From assembly GCA_031771865.1 (NCBI GenBank), contig JASISA010000022.1:992001-1056000 (forward strand): 64,000 bases of DNA, given 5' to 3'. Each line of letters starts with the position of its first letter. The stretch's first letter is position 1. Positions 10,305 to 21,316 of the stretch are shown in pieces. The stretch is from Nothophaeocryptopus gaeumannii. Its lineage: Eukaryota; Ascomycota; Dothideomycetes; Mycosphaerellales; Mycosphaerellaceae. The notes beneath the pieces are model-generated. The model did not search any database. It was given only the letters and a program-made list of their open reading frames with translations, and was not told where the DNA came from. Position numbers and translations under genes: made by a program.

Positions 10305-12500
10305 TCATGTTCCTTTTTGGGGAATCATGAATTGTTTCGCCGCCTCTTCTGTAAACTCACTTGTCTCAACCTCCGACTTGTTGATCGGCGTCATCTTGTT
10401 CACACGGATAAGGTACCACATTTCCTTACGATCGCCGCCAAGTTCACCGCCAAGAAGCTTGCTCTTCAATTCCTTCAACATCTCATTATACGGGCCGGGC
10501 TCCTCAAATTCTCTCATCTGTTCCTTCATCACTCGAATAGCTTCCAAAGCTCGCCCGTACGCAGACGGACCGACCGAATGTTTGATCCAGTCGAAGATGA
10601 TATATTTCAGTTGCTTGCAAGCGTCGTGCACATCTTCCATGTTGTCGGGAGTTGACTCGAAGACCTGCTTAAACTCGGGAACGGCATTTTTGGGATCGAT
10701 CTTCTTGCCTTTCCGCTTTGGATCCTGCGCAAGCAGAGCAGCCACGTCGAGGTCTGAAAGCGGTTTGGGAGCCTCTTTCCGATTCCGCCACTTGCCACGA
10801 GCCTTTGGAGGTACCTTCTTGATATCGCCTGCTTTGATGATTCGGTTAAGAGCTGGCTTGGCGCTCTGGACCAGCTCATCGGGTGGGTGCGAGTACTTGT
10901 TCACGATCGCGTAGGGCTCGGGAATGTCACCCTCTGGGAAGACGGCCCGGTGCTTGATGACTTGATTTATCCGGTGCACAGCTGGGCTGTATGTGTCGTC
11001 AGGCGCAGCGTACTCAGACTCTTCTCCGTCATCATTCTTGTTGAAGTTGGACAAATCCATCATGTCCACGTATTCGCTCATGGCATCGAGAAGATCGTCG
11101 TTCGGCAGATTTCGATGCACCTTGAGCTGCTTTCCAGAAACCGTGACCACCCGATCCAGAGGTGGGAACTTGTAGCTTCGCACGTCTTCGGCGAAAGGCA
11201 GCTCGGTATCATAGAAGCATTCGAAGTCTTTCTCGATGTGTGGCGCAAGAACAATGATCTTCGGCTCCTTATTTTCTTTGGGCACTAAGCGTGCAATTGC
11301 GAAAGAATCCAACTCATACAGCGCATGAACAAGCGACGAAAGTGCCATTGATGCTTTCTCGTCGCCTTTCTTGGACACGATCAATGATGCTCGCGACAGA
11401 TCCAGGTAGCGTTCATACTGGCTCTTATCAACAAAGCCTAGGATGTCCAATCCAGACTTGGTCTCGAATGTGGTGACGTTCTGATCACTCTCAGATATGT
11501 GCACCGCAGTCCGACCGTATTCGTAACCTTTCGATAGCTCGTCGCGCTCAACATCCTTCTTCCCACCGGGCGCATCCTCGTCTTGCACCTGATATGTCCG
11601 TGTCGTGCGAACAGCAGAGAGGCCGTCACCGCCACTGTCGCCGCCCTGGACATCCAGATCGCCGTTCTGTGTTGCGAAGCTTTGGCTCGATCCTTGCATG
11701 CCGGGCCTCATGACAAACGCACTTGACGTCGGCGGTCTCTGGATCATCGTCTTGGGATACCTCTCAATCTCTATCGTCATTGCAGTGTCGTATTTCTCTG
11801 GATTTCCCAGTGTGAGATAACCTCTGTACCCAGCCACTGGCCTCGTCGATTTCAGTCGCGGTTGTTGTAGTTCATCAATTGCCTCAGCTAAGGTTCCGTA
11901 TGCGCCACCGCAGTCTTCGCAGAACTGCTTCAAGATAGCCTCGTTGCTCTCTTTGATAGGATCCTTGTTTTCCTCCTTGAAGCCATACTCAGCATCGTCA
12001 ACATCAACACCCAGAATCACGATCTCGATATTGTCTTCATTGATCTTCTTCGTGATTTCTGACAGGTCGTCCGTGTACATGGGTGCCCGGGCGTCCGTAA
12101 GAAGGACGATTTTGCGTTTGTACTGGAGCTTCTTGCACTTCTCTGCAATCATTTGCACTGCAATGACAAGCGCATCTGCTGCATCTCCTTGCATCGTTGA
12201 GCTCACTTTCAGCTGATCCCGCAATCGTCGCACATCCGACATCAAGACCTGATCGATGCCGCGAAAAACGTTGACGTGTTGATAGGAATCTCCGTCATCC
12301 AGACTGTTGACGGTGTCATCGGTTCTGAGTCCGATAATGCCAGCCATAGCAGTCTTTCTCCCGGTCGCCACGGTCGTTGTGATGTTGTCCCAGAAATACT
12401 CCAGAGCCCAGTCGAGGTTCGTTTGGGTGCGGCCATTGCTCGTCTCGCCCATAGTCTGACCGATATCGACGATGTAAGCGGTAGCCTCCTTACCTGCCAT
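10305..12500 (-). CDS. KU80: Ku80 DNA-end-binding subunit
   Basis: Ku80 pairs with Ku70 to form the ring that loads on DNA double-strand ends and starts non-homologous end joining; it also acts at telomeres. The protein has about 731 residues in one exon, close to the usual fungal size. It starts with the von Willebrand A-like domain (TAYIVDIGQTMG, then the ATGRKTAMAGIIGLRTD stretch), followed by the Ku core barrel (about 240-480, including LVPKENKEPKIIVLAPHIE) and the C-terminal domain that in animals binds DNA-PKcs. The true start is the ATG at 12500; the open frame extends three codons further only to a TTG. It is convergent with the permease gene, with only about 120 bp between the stops. 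Confidence 0.95.
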   Translation of the reverse strand: MAGKEATAYIVDIGQTMGETSNGRTQTNLDWALEYFWDNITTTVATGRKTAMAGIIGLRTDDTVNSLDDGDSYQHVNVFRGIDQVLMSDVRRLRDQLKVSSTMQGDAADALVIAVQMIAEKCKKLQYKRKIVLLTDARAPMYTDDLSEITKKINEDNIEIVILGVDVDDAEYGFKEENKDPIKESNEAILKQFCEDCGGAYGTLAEAIDELQQPRLKSTRPVAGYRGYLTLGNPEKYDTAMTIEIERYPKTMIQRPPTSSAFVMRPGMQGSSQSFATQNGDLDVQGGDSGGDGLSAVRTTRTYQVQDEDAPGGKKDVERDELSKGYEYGRTAVHISESDQNVTTFETKSGLDILGFVDKSQYERYLDLSRASLIVSKKGDEKASMALSSLVHALYELDSFAIARLVPKENKEPKIIVLAPHIEKDFECFYDTELPFAEDVRSYKFPPLDRVVTVSGKQLKVHRNLPNDDLLDAMSEYVDMMDLSNFNKNDDGEESEYAAPDDTYSPAVHRINQVIKHRAVFPEGDIPEPYAIVNKYSHPPDELVQSAKPALNRIIKAGDIKKVPPKARGKWRNRKEAPKPLSDLDVAALLAQDPKRKGKKIDPKNAVPEFKQVFESTPDNMEDVHDACKQLKYIIFDWIKHSVGPSAYGRALEAIRVMKEQMREFEEPGPYNEMLKELKSKLLGGELGGDRKEMWYLIRVNKMTPINKSEVETSEFTEEAAKQFMIPQKGT

Positions 12501-12953
12501 TTTGTCCAAGCTGGGGGACTATGTTGTTGGTACTACATTGTTAAAGTTGTCGTTGTCCTTCAGAGCAAGGCGTTCGGACGTGAGATTCCCAGGCAGAAAC
12601 GCGCTAGCTGACTAAGAGACACGCAGTCACGGGACATGAACCTCACTCCGCCGTTCACTCAAGATAGAAGACTTGTGGCACAAATGGGGAACACATGGTC
12701 CAGATGAAGACATTTGATTGTTCTCAAGAAGTCGTTACGAAGATACTCCAAGTACAATGGATACATGCAAAAGAGGTCCTCGGCTCGGCACCTGCTGCAC
12801 ATCCCTGCTCCAGAGCTTCGGCATTGATGTCATCACATCTCACGCGGCAAGCTCCAGACATCTATGCATTTGATCCAACATGATCCAGACGTAGGTTTCC
12901 TGCCATCACTCATTCTCTTCCTTTGACCACATCACCAGAAAGCATCGCCCACG
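12501..12953. promoter_or_regulatory. divergent promoter region, KU80 / TMEM205-like
   Basis: About 450 bp separates two divergently transcribed genes. It contains short CT-rich tracts just upstream of 12954 (CTCATTCTCTTCC), typical of a fungal transcript leader. No gene or specific operator was seen. Confidence 0.5.
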
Positions 12954-13577
12954 ATGCCTTCCTTGTCCTCCATCTCCGACCCAAAATCCTATCATATCCT
13001 CACGTATGGGACGCTTCTCGGCTCGAATCTCTTCCAAACGTTCCTCGCTGGGCCTCTCGCATTCAAGGCTCTACCACGCCCATCCTTCAGCCAACTTCAA
13101 CAGGCCATATTTCCTCCGTACTTCACCTTTCAGACAGCCTTGCCCATCGTGCTGGCTCTCACATGGCCGGGTGAGAAGATCGCTTCAGCAGGAGGAGCAG
13201 TAGTGAGACAACATGCCGGACCAAAAGGCCTACTGGAAGAGGAGAACTTGTGGATCGCTTTGGCACCCATTGCGACCATGTTCGCGACAAGTCTCGTGAA
13301 CCTGTTGTTTCTCGGGCCGGCTACGACAAAGGTCATGAAGGAGAGGAAACATCAGGGTGAGACATGCTGTGCGATTGAGAGGAAGCGTGACTGCTGACAA
13401 CTGAGTGACGCAGAAACAAGAGATGGCAAGAAGTACTACGATCCGGGCCCGAAGTCGACTGAGATGCAACGCCTCAACTCCTCGTTCGCGAAACTTCACG
13501 GTGCTTCCTCCCTATCGAACGTTGTCGGACTTGGTGCCATGCTCATCTATGGCTTTACACTGGCGGAGAAGATCTAG
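12954..13577 (+). CDS. TMEM205-like (DUF4149) membrane protein
   Basis: A small multi-pass membrane protein of about 188 residues related to the TMEM205/DUF4149 family, whose fungal members have no settled function. Two exons: 12954-13356 and 13414-13577, with a 57-nt intron (GTGAGA...GCTGAC...GACGCAG). Hydrophobic segments lie near residues 16-36, 55-75, 108-128 and 165-182, giving about four membrane helices. The loop between helices three and four carries TKVMKERKHQ at the splice junction, then the motif YYDPGPKSTEMQRLNSSF and HGASSLSNVVGL, which I recall as conserved in this family. Reading through without splicing gives a stop a few codons into the intron, so the two-exon model is well supported by frame. 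Confidence 0.85.
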
Positions 13578-13900
13578 GCTTGGATGTGAAAAGCTAGGAT
13601 GAATTGTAAATATATACCAGAAGCTGCGAAAAGCTGAACGAGACAATTGCAAAGCAGCGGCTGTCGTTGTGAATGACACGTTCTGCCTTGTCTGCACTGA
13701 ACGTAGTGTCATCGCATGATTGCTGACAGCCTCAAAGACATAGAACAGGCCTTACAAAGCTAACACTAGTGAAAACTAGAGACAAGACAATGGGCATGGA
13801 TTGTCTCATCCCACGAAGTCTTGCAATCAGCCATATATCTCCCGTTCATTGCCAAGATGGTGTCCAACCCTACTGGCCACTGCCAACACATCAAAGCAAA
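13578..13900. other. short intergenic spacer
   Basis: This spacer of about 320 bp follows the TMEM205-like stop and leads to a small + strand ORF. An open frame upstream of 13901 runs in frame with that ORF but begins at a GTG. Nothing else was recognised. Confidence 0.4.
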
Positions 13901-14383
13901 ATGAACATCGACAGTGACTCCGCACCAAGTACCCGCTCCAGCCCACGTAAATCTCAACGTTCGCAGGACTGGACCCAGCTTCTGCTCTCAGAAACCACCC
14001 TAGTCAGCAACATCCACCTCTCCAGCCAAAACCCAGACAACCTCCTCCAATGCGTCGACAAATGCCAGCACGCTCAGGGCTTGCTCATGATCTTCCATTC
14101 CGAAATGCATCTCCGCAACTTGAGCCCTGAAACTTTTACTCCCGACCATACTGTAGCTCTAGGTGCAGTCGAAATTCGAAACCCGTTCACGGCTGCGAAG
14201 AAGTTGGAGGGGACACTGGAGACGATCAGGATTCTGCTGAGAGAGCTGGTGAGAGGGGCGAGGTTCGGATTGAATTATGAGATACTGCTCACAGAGGCGC
14301 AGAGGAGTGTTGGGTTGGGGTTTGTTGATTCTAGGAAGGTGAGGGAGGTTGATGAGAAGGTTGGGGAGTTTTTGAATGGGTGA
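13901..14383 (+). CDS. hypothetical protein
   Basis: I do not recognise this protein. The ORF encodes about 160 residues from the ATG at 13901; earlier in-frame ATGs at 13790 and 13796 would extend it into less protein-like sequence. The N terminus is Ser/Arg-rich and polar (SSPRKSQRSQDW). The rest is predicted helical, with LLLSETTLVSNIHLSS, a CVDKCQHAQGLLMIFH segment holding two cysteines, and a C-terminal amphipathic stretch ending in DEKVGEFLNG. It resembles the helical C-terminal regions seen in small fungal regulators, but that is only an impression. The 3' half has a run of G-rich codons unlike the C-rich 5' half. Confidence 0.5.
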   Translation: MNIDSDSAPSTRSSPRKSQRSQDWTQLLLSETTLVSNIHLSSQNPDNLLQCVDKCQHAQGLLMIFHSEMHLRNLSPETFTPDHTVALGAVEIRNPFTAAKKLEGTLETIRILLRELVRGARFGLNYEILLTEAQRSVGLGFVDSRKVREVDEKVGEFLNG

Positions 14384-14649
14384 TTGGAGGGTAAGCGTAT
14401 GGTGGCTTCAGCTCTTTCACAATGGAGAAGTGTGTATTAAACGGTGGCAGAAAGTGGTAGTCCCAATTCTCAGGTGTGTCGATTTAGTACCCATCATACC
14501 ACCTGTCTTTCGCCTCTCCATGGCAGTCGTCGATAGTTGTGTCGTCCTCGGGACTCGCGAGACCTTTAGAGGCTAGATTGTCTGGTAGCGAATGTTATCG
14601 CGACTGTCCATTCGGGTCTTGAAACGATTGAACAACCTCTTGAGACCAC

Positions 14650-15024
14650 TGGCTAAAGACTTCCTTGCTGAAAATATATCGTCCACGACATGAGAGATGT
14701 ACTCCAGATCGTTTTCCCGACAACGCCATACATTAGATACCACCTGAACATCAGGTTGATGGACTCTGCTAGCTCCGCGGACGAATTCATGTCAATGCAG
14801 CAAGTGTCTATCCAGACCCAGTCGTAGCCGTCAGATCTCGCAATCTCGCAAGCCTTCGAGATCTTTTGCCAGCCTCGAGAATGCCGCGCATGCCAGGGGT
14901 AATTTCAAAAGTCTTGGAAAGTGACCTCTTTCTCGCCCCAGCGATGAGAAATGACAGTGTAATTTGGCACTTCGTTCCCTTGAAACTCGCGAAAGGTCGT
15001 ATCAGTAGCGTCCACGAGTCGCAT
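14650..15024 (-). pseudogene. HET-domain (heterokaryon incompatibility) gene relic
   Basis: Reading the minus strand from an ATG at 15024 gives MRLVDATDTTFREFQGN, then YTVISHRWGEKEVTFQDF, the classic start of a HET domain. An in-frame TGA follows at 14905-14907 (codon 40). The same frame then continues with WQKISKACEIARSDGYDW, VWIDTCCIDMNSSAELAE and SINLMFRWY, the next conserved HET blocks. After RWY the family similarity ends and the frame closes near 14653. HET proteins normally run several hundred residues, so this is a truncated copy interrupted by a stop. HET proteins trigger cell death on fusion of incompatible fungal individuals; this copy cannot encode the full domain. An intron spanning the TGA was considered, but no good donor/acceptor pair was seen. 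The flanks (14384-14649 and 15025-15307) hold nothing else recognised. Confidence 0.8.
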
Positions 15025-15307
15025 GATGGCTCGTGATCTTATGCGAAGAGAATTCCGGCGTCCGCCTTTGAGTCCAACAGACCTGAGCTGTTGCGTGCTG
15101 TGTTACCGAAGCCCCCGTAGTTTCGACCTTGGCGAGTCGCAGCAGGGAGGGTTGGGCGAAGTGCTTCGCCAATCAAAACGCCTTCAACTCACAACAGTCA
15201 ATCGGTCATAGCATGGTTGTTCTATGTAGGAATCTGTGCCAGGGTCCAGCCATACATCTCTATGTGCACCAATCAAGGACACTATATTCGCCACGCAATG
15301 AGTAGTC

Positions 15308-17016
15308 TCACAGTTGTTCAGCATCAGAGGCCAGTCTTGCGGACACTTGGCTCCGCAGCATCTCATTCTCAGCTCGAAGGCTGTTCAGCACAAATTGGTC
15401 CTTCTCTCGCTCCAGCCTCACAGCTTCGTCCACGACGGCCTGGTATGATTTGGAGATGGCCTCACTCCCTTTCTGCAAAGCCTGGTATTTCCATTTCTGT
15501 GCTTCAGCCTTATACGTCTCCAACATCTGATGTAGGTTTGACCACTCTTCCACACCGACACTTGCCAATTTTTGTGCGTCTTTCAGAGCTTCTGGTGATA
15601 TCTCGTGCCCTAGTCGCATCTTCATTAGGTCGGCTGACATCTTTTGTACTTGTTGTCTTAGTTCTGGCTGCTGCTTCTTCAACTGCAGGGAGAGGTCCCG
15701 TACTTGTTCTTGTAGCTTCTCTGTTCGCTTTGCCTGAAGATCGAGCTTTTGCTGCAGCTGGTCGCGATCAGAAGATAAGTCGTCCTGAATTTTCTCCAAC
15801 CTTCGGATCTCCTGTTTCCGAAGAATGAGCATAGCGTCTTTTACTTCATTGCTCTCATCGATGTCTGTGCGGATTCGGTCGGTGATACTGTGCTCGACAT
15901 CCACGCGCTTGAGATGTCCCTGCTCAAGACTCTCAGCAAGGGGATGAGGCATTGACCATGGGACCGAGGGCCGACGGCCGTGCTCAGGGTATGTGAATAT
16001 TAATGCCCTGACTTCAATGCTTTCCCGCGTAGGAGCACCTTCAGGGATATTTTCTGCTGGAATGTCGAACGCGGTATGGAGACAAGTGCGTGCTTTCACG
16101 TCAGTCGCAGTGTCGAAGTTCTTGAACAGCAGAACGTCCGACTCGTCCTGCTCAGAACAGAAGTACCAGTCGAACCCTTCGCGATATTTGATGACACCCA
16201 TCGTATCCCAAAACTCACCGGTGTCTTGGCGATGTCGGTCGCATTCGATGATGTCTGATTCTTGTAGCTTGCCACCATCTGCGACAGCCAACGCGCAATC
16301 ATAGACCCTGTGTTTAATCGGACGCCAGATGTTGATGATCCTAGCCCGACCGCGGAGCAGGTAGTCACTCTTCATTTCGGTCAAGGCACGTATTTTCGTA
16401 ATCACGCTCCGCTCAGTATTGTCAGTGTGAACCTGCTTGGCGAAAGGATTGTAACTGAGGCCCTCGATACGTAGCCCAGAATCGTCCGCGTGCCTTATCC
16501 GGGCATCGTAGAACATAATCTCGTCGCAGCCTTCTACTTCACGTCTCAGTACCTCTTCCAGTTCGGGAAGATAGGCCTGCGCGATCTTTGGCTGTGAAGA
16601 CCATTCCTTGAACTTGGTGGGCGCTTTCACGTAGCGAAAACTAGTTACAAGTCAGAAAGTCGATCAGGGAAAAGAGTGCGAGCGCTTTTGCGATCTCCCA
16701 AGTCGTACCCGTGAGTGTCAAGAGAGAAATGCTCTTCCTTACCACGGACATCGTGGATAGTCTCCAGTTTGCCAGGAGAAAGCTTGATGTTGGTTTTGTT
16801 CTCTTTGTCCAGGAAGTTTGGCGTGATCTGTAGAGGCTTATGCTTCTTGTAAATCGGATCATCCTTCAAGTATTGCAATTGCACTTGGACATCGCGTTGC
16901 TGCTGAGGCTGAGTTGATCTTGAACCCAGATCCTGGAGTCTCAGAGCGATATTGGCTTGATTCGTCTCCGGTCTAGGGACTGCATCCAATGCCCCAATAC
17001 TGCGGCGTGTTGTCAT
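15308..17016 (-). CDS. CmcJ/AsaB-like oxygenase-family protein with C-terminal coiled coil
   Basis: Two exons, 16709-17016 and 15308-16640, split by a 68-nt intron (GTACGA...TTTCTGAC...CTAG), give about 546 residues. The join restores the family motif DTHGFRYVKAPTKF. Residues about 60-355 match the fungal CmcJ-like / AsaB hydroxylase-desaturase family: YDARIR, a VHTD motif that could supply H-x-D metal ligands, INIWRPIKHRVYDCALAV, and WYFCSEQDESDVLLFKNFD. Members modify secondary metabolites, but catalysis is poorly defined and substrates cannot be inferred here. From about residue 375 to the end is an unusual, almost entirely charged heptad-rich coiled coil (RRLEKIQDDLSSDRDQLQQK and onwards), roughly 170 residues. 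Typical family members end soon after the catalytic region. No biosynthetic genes flank it; the neighbour upstream is itself a coiled-coil protein. Confidence 0.85.
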
Positions 17017-17860
17017 TTTGGACCTTTGAGTCTATGTTCCAGTTCCAGTGTCGAGCTTCTCCGAGAAAGGGAGAGATCCGTTGCAAGAATATGAGGCACG
17101 GCGTCCCAGGTTGTGTGCTTATCACCGTCGGATGTGCAGAGCCGAGCTTCCTTGTGGATTGTCGATTGGGTACGTACTGACGCGGATGCAGCTAGGCTTT
17201 GCAGTTGCCGGAAAGGAGTGTAGTTCGAGCAAGAGACAACGCCGGACACGCAAAGAGATAGGAGCTCTGCGTAGGGAGTCACACAGGTACATGTATGCCG
17301 TATGTCTGACACGTTCGAATGTTGCTGGTGAGATCACGGGACATGTGGCAGCCACGACCAGTGTGCCTGCTTGTGCCTGCTTGTGCCTGTACCTACTCGC
17401 TGCTGCATCAAGGGCATGAGCATGAGCGGTCTGACCTCTGCCCAATGTCTGCCCAATGTCTGCGTCCGATCGCGCTTGATGGCAGTCGCACCTGCACGCG
17501 GTTGGCCCTCATGTCCGAGTTGCATGGCACGCGACGACATGTTCACGCCGGCTCAACACAATTCGGCATTGGCGCCTTCCGAAATGCACTGCAAAGTGAT
17601 CAGGCGACGCAGGGGTCGATGCTGCCTTTTTCGTGTATTCGAGAAGGAAGAAAGAGGGAAGGGAGTAGTAGAAGGCCAACTGCAAGTGCATGGGGTTCGG
17701 CGTTGGACAGGAGTCTTCGGGACCCTGCATCTATGGGTGACCAAGTCGCGTTCCCTCCATCTCTGTTCGTTGACAGTACATTTTGCAGAAGTCAACATTA
17801 AAGCTACTCGAGAAATATACACATTCACCAAGACAAGAAGAAGTGATCGCGACCAGCACA
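17017..17860. other. divergent promoter region, no gene seen
   Basis: About 840 bp lies between divergent genes. It includes short direct repeats: GTGCCTGCTT repeated near 17360-17390 and TGCCCAATGTC repeated near 17440-17462. Open frames occur on all strands, overlapping each other, and look random. Both neighbouring promoters must lie here. Confidence 0.5.
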
Positions 17861-19477
17861 ATGGTGTCTCCGAGCCGTCTTCCCTCCGGCATTCGACGGC
17901 CAGCACCCTCTGCCAGCCGGGCCAGGCCCATGTCAATGTTCGAGATACCTGGCGATCACACGAAGAAGTTGCAAGAGATTGAAGATGCGGATGGCGGTCA
18001 TGGCGATACATTGCAGTCTGGAGAAAGCTCTACAAGCTCAAGACAAGCCCAGCGAAAGAGCCTCCTGCCGCAGTTCTCCTCGCGCGAAGTGTCAGGCGAG
18101 GAGAAGGAGATTACATCTACGGTTCGTGAGGATACGTCGGAGAGCGAGGGAAGCGTGAGGTCAGAGACTCGGGATGATCGAAAAGCTATGCCTCCTCCTA
18201 AGGCGCGACCGATGTCAATGATGCGACCACCAAATACAACATCCTTGGGCAGGACTGCGGTATCGCATGCCAGGACAGCGTCTAAGGAAGGCATATCTGT
18301 GCCCACGCGAACAAGCAGTCAGAGGAAGCCTGCTCCTGTAGCTCCCGCTCAGAATGGCCTCAAACGTACTGGATCAACGCGATTACCTCAGTCTCCGGGT
18401 CCGCGATCGTCAAGTCTGGCTACCGGGCATCAGGCGATCGCAGGGGCGCGTGTTACTAGCAGCACCACTTCGACCACTGCGCAGAAGCGATCTTCTGTCA
18501 GTTTGTCAAAGCCGCTTGTTTTGAACACTTCGGTCCCGCCAAGCAAGCAGACTCAGTCCTCTCCCCAGTCACCGACTGCCTCTGTATCTACTCGACAGGG
18601 GATGAAGACGCAGCTGCCTCCTCCCTCGCGACCAGCGTTTAGCACATATCAGCAACACTTCAGCCCGGCAAAGTCCGCTTTACCCAAACCGCCAGTGCCG
18701 ACAGCAAAGTCCGCCAGGCCGGCTACAGCTGGAGGCGAGTCTCGCGATGACACTACCGAAATGTCGCTCGAGGTTGCCCTGGAGCAAATAGAACTGCTCC
18801 AATTATCCCTCCTTCACCAGTGCTCCGCACAAAACCTCAGAGAGTACGAAGCCAGCGCGAGACGAAAGCTAGGGAAGCTTCACTCAAGATTACGCAACGA
18901 TCTCAACGGCATTCAAGCTCAAGAGCAAAACCAACGTCGTCTGAACAATCTGAGCATGCTCGAAGACTGGTGTCCCGAGCCTGATCTTCTTGCAGAGCAT
19001 CTACAAACCCTCAGTAGAATCGTTACGGAGGTACGCCTCTTGACTGAAAGTGACAGCCGATACTCTGACCTCGTAGACACGTTCGACGACTGGATCTCGA
19101 AAGCGGAAGCAACTCTGGTACACGAACAGACCACTGCCACATTCATCGAGCCCCTCCCTGAATCTTGGCGCTCAATGCACACATCACTGGCCCTTAAGCT
19201 TCGTTCCATCCAACGTGACATCGCGGTCCTACCGCCGTTACCACCAAAGGTTGACACAGAGCCAGAATCAAGTTTGGCGAGCATGTTGGAGAACAGCTCG
19301 TCTCTTGTCGACAGCATGTTGAAGGAGCTCGAGGTCATGACGAAGCTGCAGAAGGATGTATTGCATCAAGGCAAAGCTCGCATTGACGAGCAGATTTCTG
19401 CACTGATTACTACAAATCAGGCTTCACAAGATATGGAGAAGGAGAACTGGAGGCCTGCATGGATGAGCGTGGCATGA
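17861..19477 (+). CDS. basic, disordered protein with C-terminal coiled-coil domain; augmin HAUS8-like possible
   Basis: The product has about 538 residues from the ATG at 17861 (in-frame ATG 17783 would add 26). Residues 1-300 are disordered, Ser/Pro/Arg/Lys-rich and basic, with repeated RP-x-SMM-like patches (ARPMSMFEI, ARPMSMMRP), the composition of microtubule-binding tails. Residues about 305-480 form a helical domain (LEVALEQIELLQLSLLHQ, then RRKLGKLHSRLRNDL and the WCPEPDLLAEHLQTLSRIV segment). The C terminus ends in a helix and MEKENWRPAWMSVA. A basic N-terminal tail plus coiled-coil domain is the layout of the augmin subunit HAUS8, which recruits gamma-tubulin to spindle microtubules; I propose this only as a possibility. 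It could also be an unrelated cytoskeletal or spindle-pole protein. Confidence 0.8.
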   Translation: MVSPSRLPSGIRRPAPSASRARPMSMFEIPGDHTKKLQEIEDADGGHGDTLQSGESSTSSRQAQRKSLLPQFSSREVSGEEKEITSTVREDTSESEGSVRSETRDDRKAMPPPKARPMSMMRPPNTTSLGRTAVSHARTASKEGISVPTRTSSQRKPAPVAPAQNGLKRTGSTRLPQSPGPRSSSLATGHQAIAGARVTSSTTSTTAQKRSSVSLSKPLVLNTSVPPSKQTQSSPQSPTASVSTRQGMKTQLPPPSRPAFSTYQQHFSPAKSALPKPPVPTAKSARPATAGGESRDDTTEMSLEVALEQIELLQLSLLHQCSAQNLREYEASARRKLGKLHSRLRNDLNGIQAQEQNQRRLNNLSMLEDWCPEPDLLAEHLQTLSRIVTEVRLLTESDSRYSDLVDTFDDWISKAEATLVHEQTTATFIEPLPESWRSMHTSLALKLRSIQRDIAVLPPLPPKVDTEPESSLASMLENSSSLVDSMLKELEVMTKLQKDVLHQGKARIDEQISALITTNQASQDMEKENWRPAWMSVA

Positions 19478-20313
19478 TATAGCCATTGCAACAATGAAAC
19501 TGAAACTGATCTAACTGTGTCTTGCGTCCACAGAGTCAGGCTTGATAGATAGCCACCTCCTGAAGAGAGCGTAGACGGACAACAACTCCTGTCTCCTGTC
19601 CGTCCGCATCGTGACATTTATTTTGCTTCGCTGGACTGTTGTACACACGATTAAAGCTTACGCCTCATCCGTTCCTTGAGGCTCTTCGATATCTTGGCAG
19701 ACTTCCGCAAGGAAGTTGTGAATGACATATACCCTGCACATGACTCGGTACTGTTCAATCCGAGGTACGGTTGTTGCCACATGTCCCGAGCACACACTTC
19801 TGCTTCAAATGTCGCGACATGTATACTATAAATTATCACCAATGCTGTGCAATGACTCAAAAGCAGTCAGCACACGTACCTTGTGGCGTGAAGAAAAGGA
19901 CACCATGACCCCTTCTCATATGCAGTCAAGGCCAGGTTGTGAATAGAAATCCTTCGAAGCACGTAAATCTTCTAAGGGACCGCTGAGTGGAGCACCTGCG
20001 CGATCTTTGATTGGCTTTTGCCCTTGCCCCGTGCCAAAGCAGCAGGCAAATGCACAGCTGTCCGGTTCAGAATTGAAGTCGATCTGTCAACTTCTTCGAC
20101 TTCTTAAATCCCTCGACACCTCGTTGTCTTCAACTTGTCTCTGCACTTGCTTTCTGTCTAATCAACAACACCCTTCCTCCTCCTGCTGCTGCAAGGCAAG
20201 GCAGCTACGCCAGCAACATAGACGATCCAGCGACTTGAGGCTCAACGACAGCTGCTGGGAAGAGTTACGAACAACACCTCTCCTTACTACATCACACCAG
20301 CCTCTTTGACAAG
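19478..20313. other. intergenic; BiP promoter and leader
   Basis: About 840 bp lies between the coiled-coil gene and BiP. The segment 20090-20240 is strongly pyrimidine-rich (CTTCTTCGACTTCTT, CCTTCCTCCTCCTGC), the usual leader composition of highly expressed filamentous-fungal genes. I looked for an unfolded-protein-response element and did not find a convincing one by eye. No other gene is supported. Confidence 0.55.
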
Positions 20314-21284
20314 ATGGCGCGGTTTTCCAGAAATAAGAGCCGCGCGGCGCGGCCTTTTGTCTCGCCGTGGATGACGGCCTTTTACATCTGCGCCATCCTC
20401 TTGGCGCCCATGCTTTTCATGGGCATGATCCCCTCCGCACAAGCCCAAGAGGACTCGGACAAGGGCCTTTCTGGCCCAGGTGAATACCATCCTACGCAAA
20501 GCCTCCCTCGCGGACATCACTTCTTCCCGAGAGCATCATGAACACGTTGGAAGGAAATGGCGACTGACGAGTGAATCTGTAGTCATCGGTATCGATCTCG
20601 GAACGACCTACTCTTGCGTCGGTATAATGAAGGGCGGCAACGTCGAGATTCTTGTCAACGATCAGGGTAACCGAATAACGCCATCTTGGGTGGCATGGAA
20701 CGATGATGAGCGTCTTGTGGGAGAAGCAGCAAAGAACCAGTTCGCAGCGAACCCACACCGGACAGTCTACGACATCAAGCGAATGATTGGTCGCAAGTTC
20801 GACGACAAGGACGTTCAGCGAGATATCAAGCACTTCCCATACAGTGTGATCAACAAGGGTGGCCAGCCACGTGTCAAGGTTGACGTTCAAGGGTATATTC
20901 TCCCCGAGCTCTTCTCCATGAATCGCTGAATGCTGACCATTCTACAGCGATGAAAAGTCCTTCACCCCCGAGGAAATCTCCGCCATGGTTTTGGGCAAGA
21001 TGAAGGAAGTCGCCGAGTCTTATCTTGGCCAGAAGGTCACCAACGCCGTTGTTACTGTCCCAGCCTACTTCAACGACGCCCAACGTGCCGCTACCAAGGA
21101 TGCAGGCACCATCGCCGGCCTCAACGTTCTCCGAGTCGTAAACGAACCCACCGCCGCCGCACTGGCCTATGGCCTTGATAAGACCGATAAGGAACGTCAG
21201 ATCATTGTCTACGATCTTGGTGGTGGTACTTTCGACGTGTCCATCTTGACCGTCGACCAGGGTGTGTTCGAGGTTCAGGCTACC

Positions 21285-21316
<32 letters not shown>

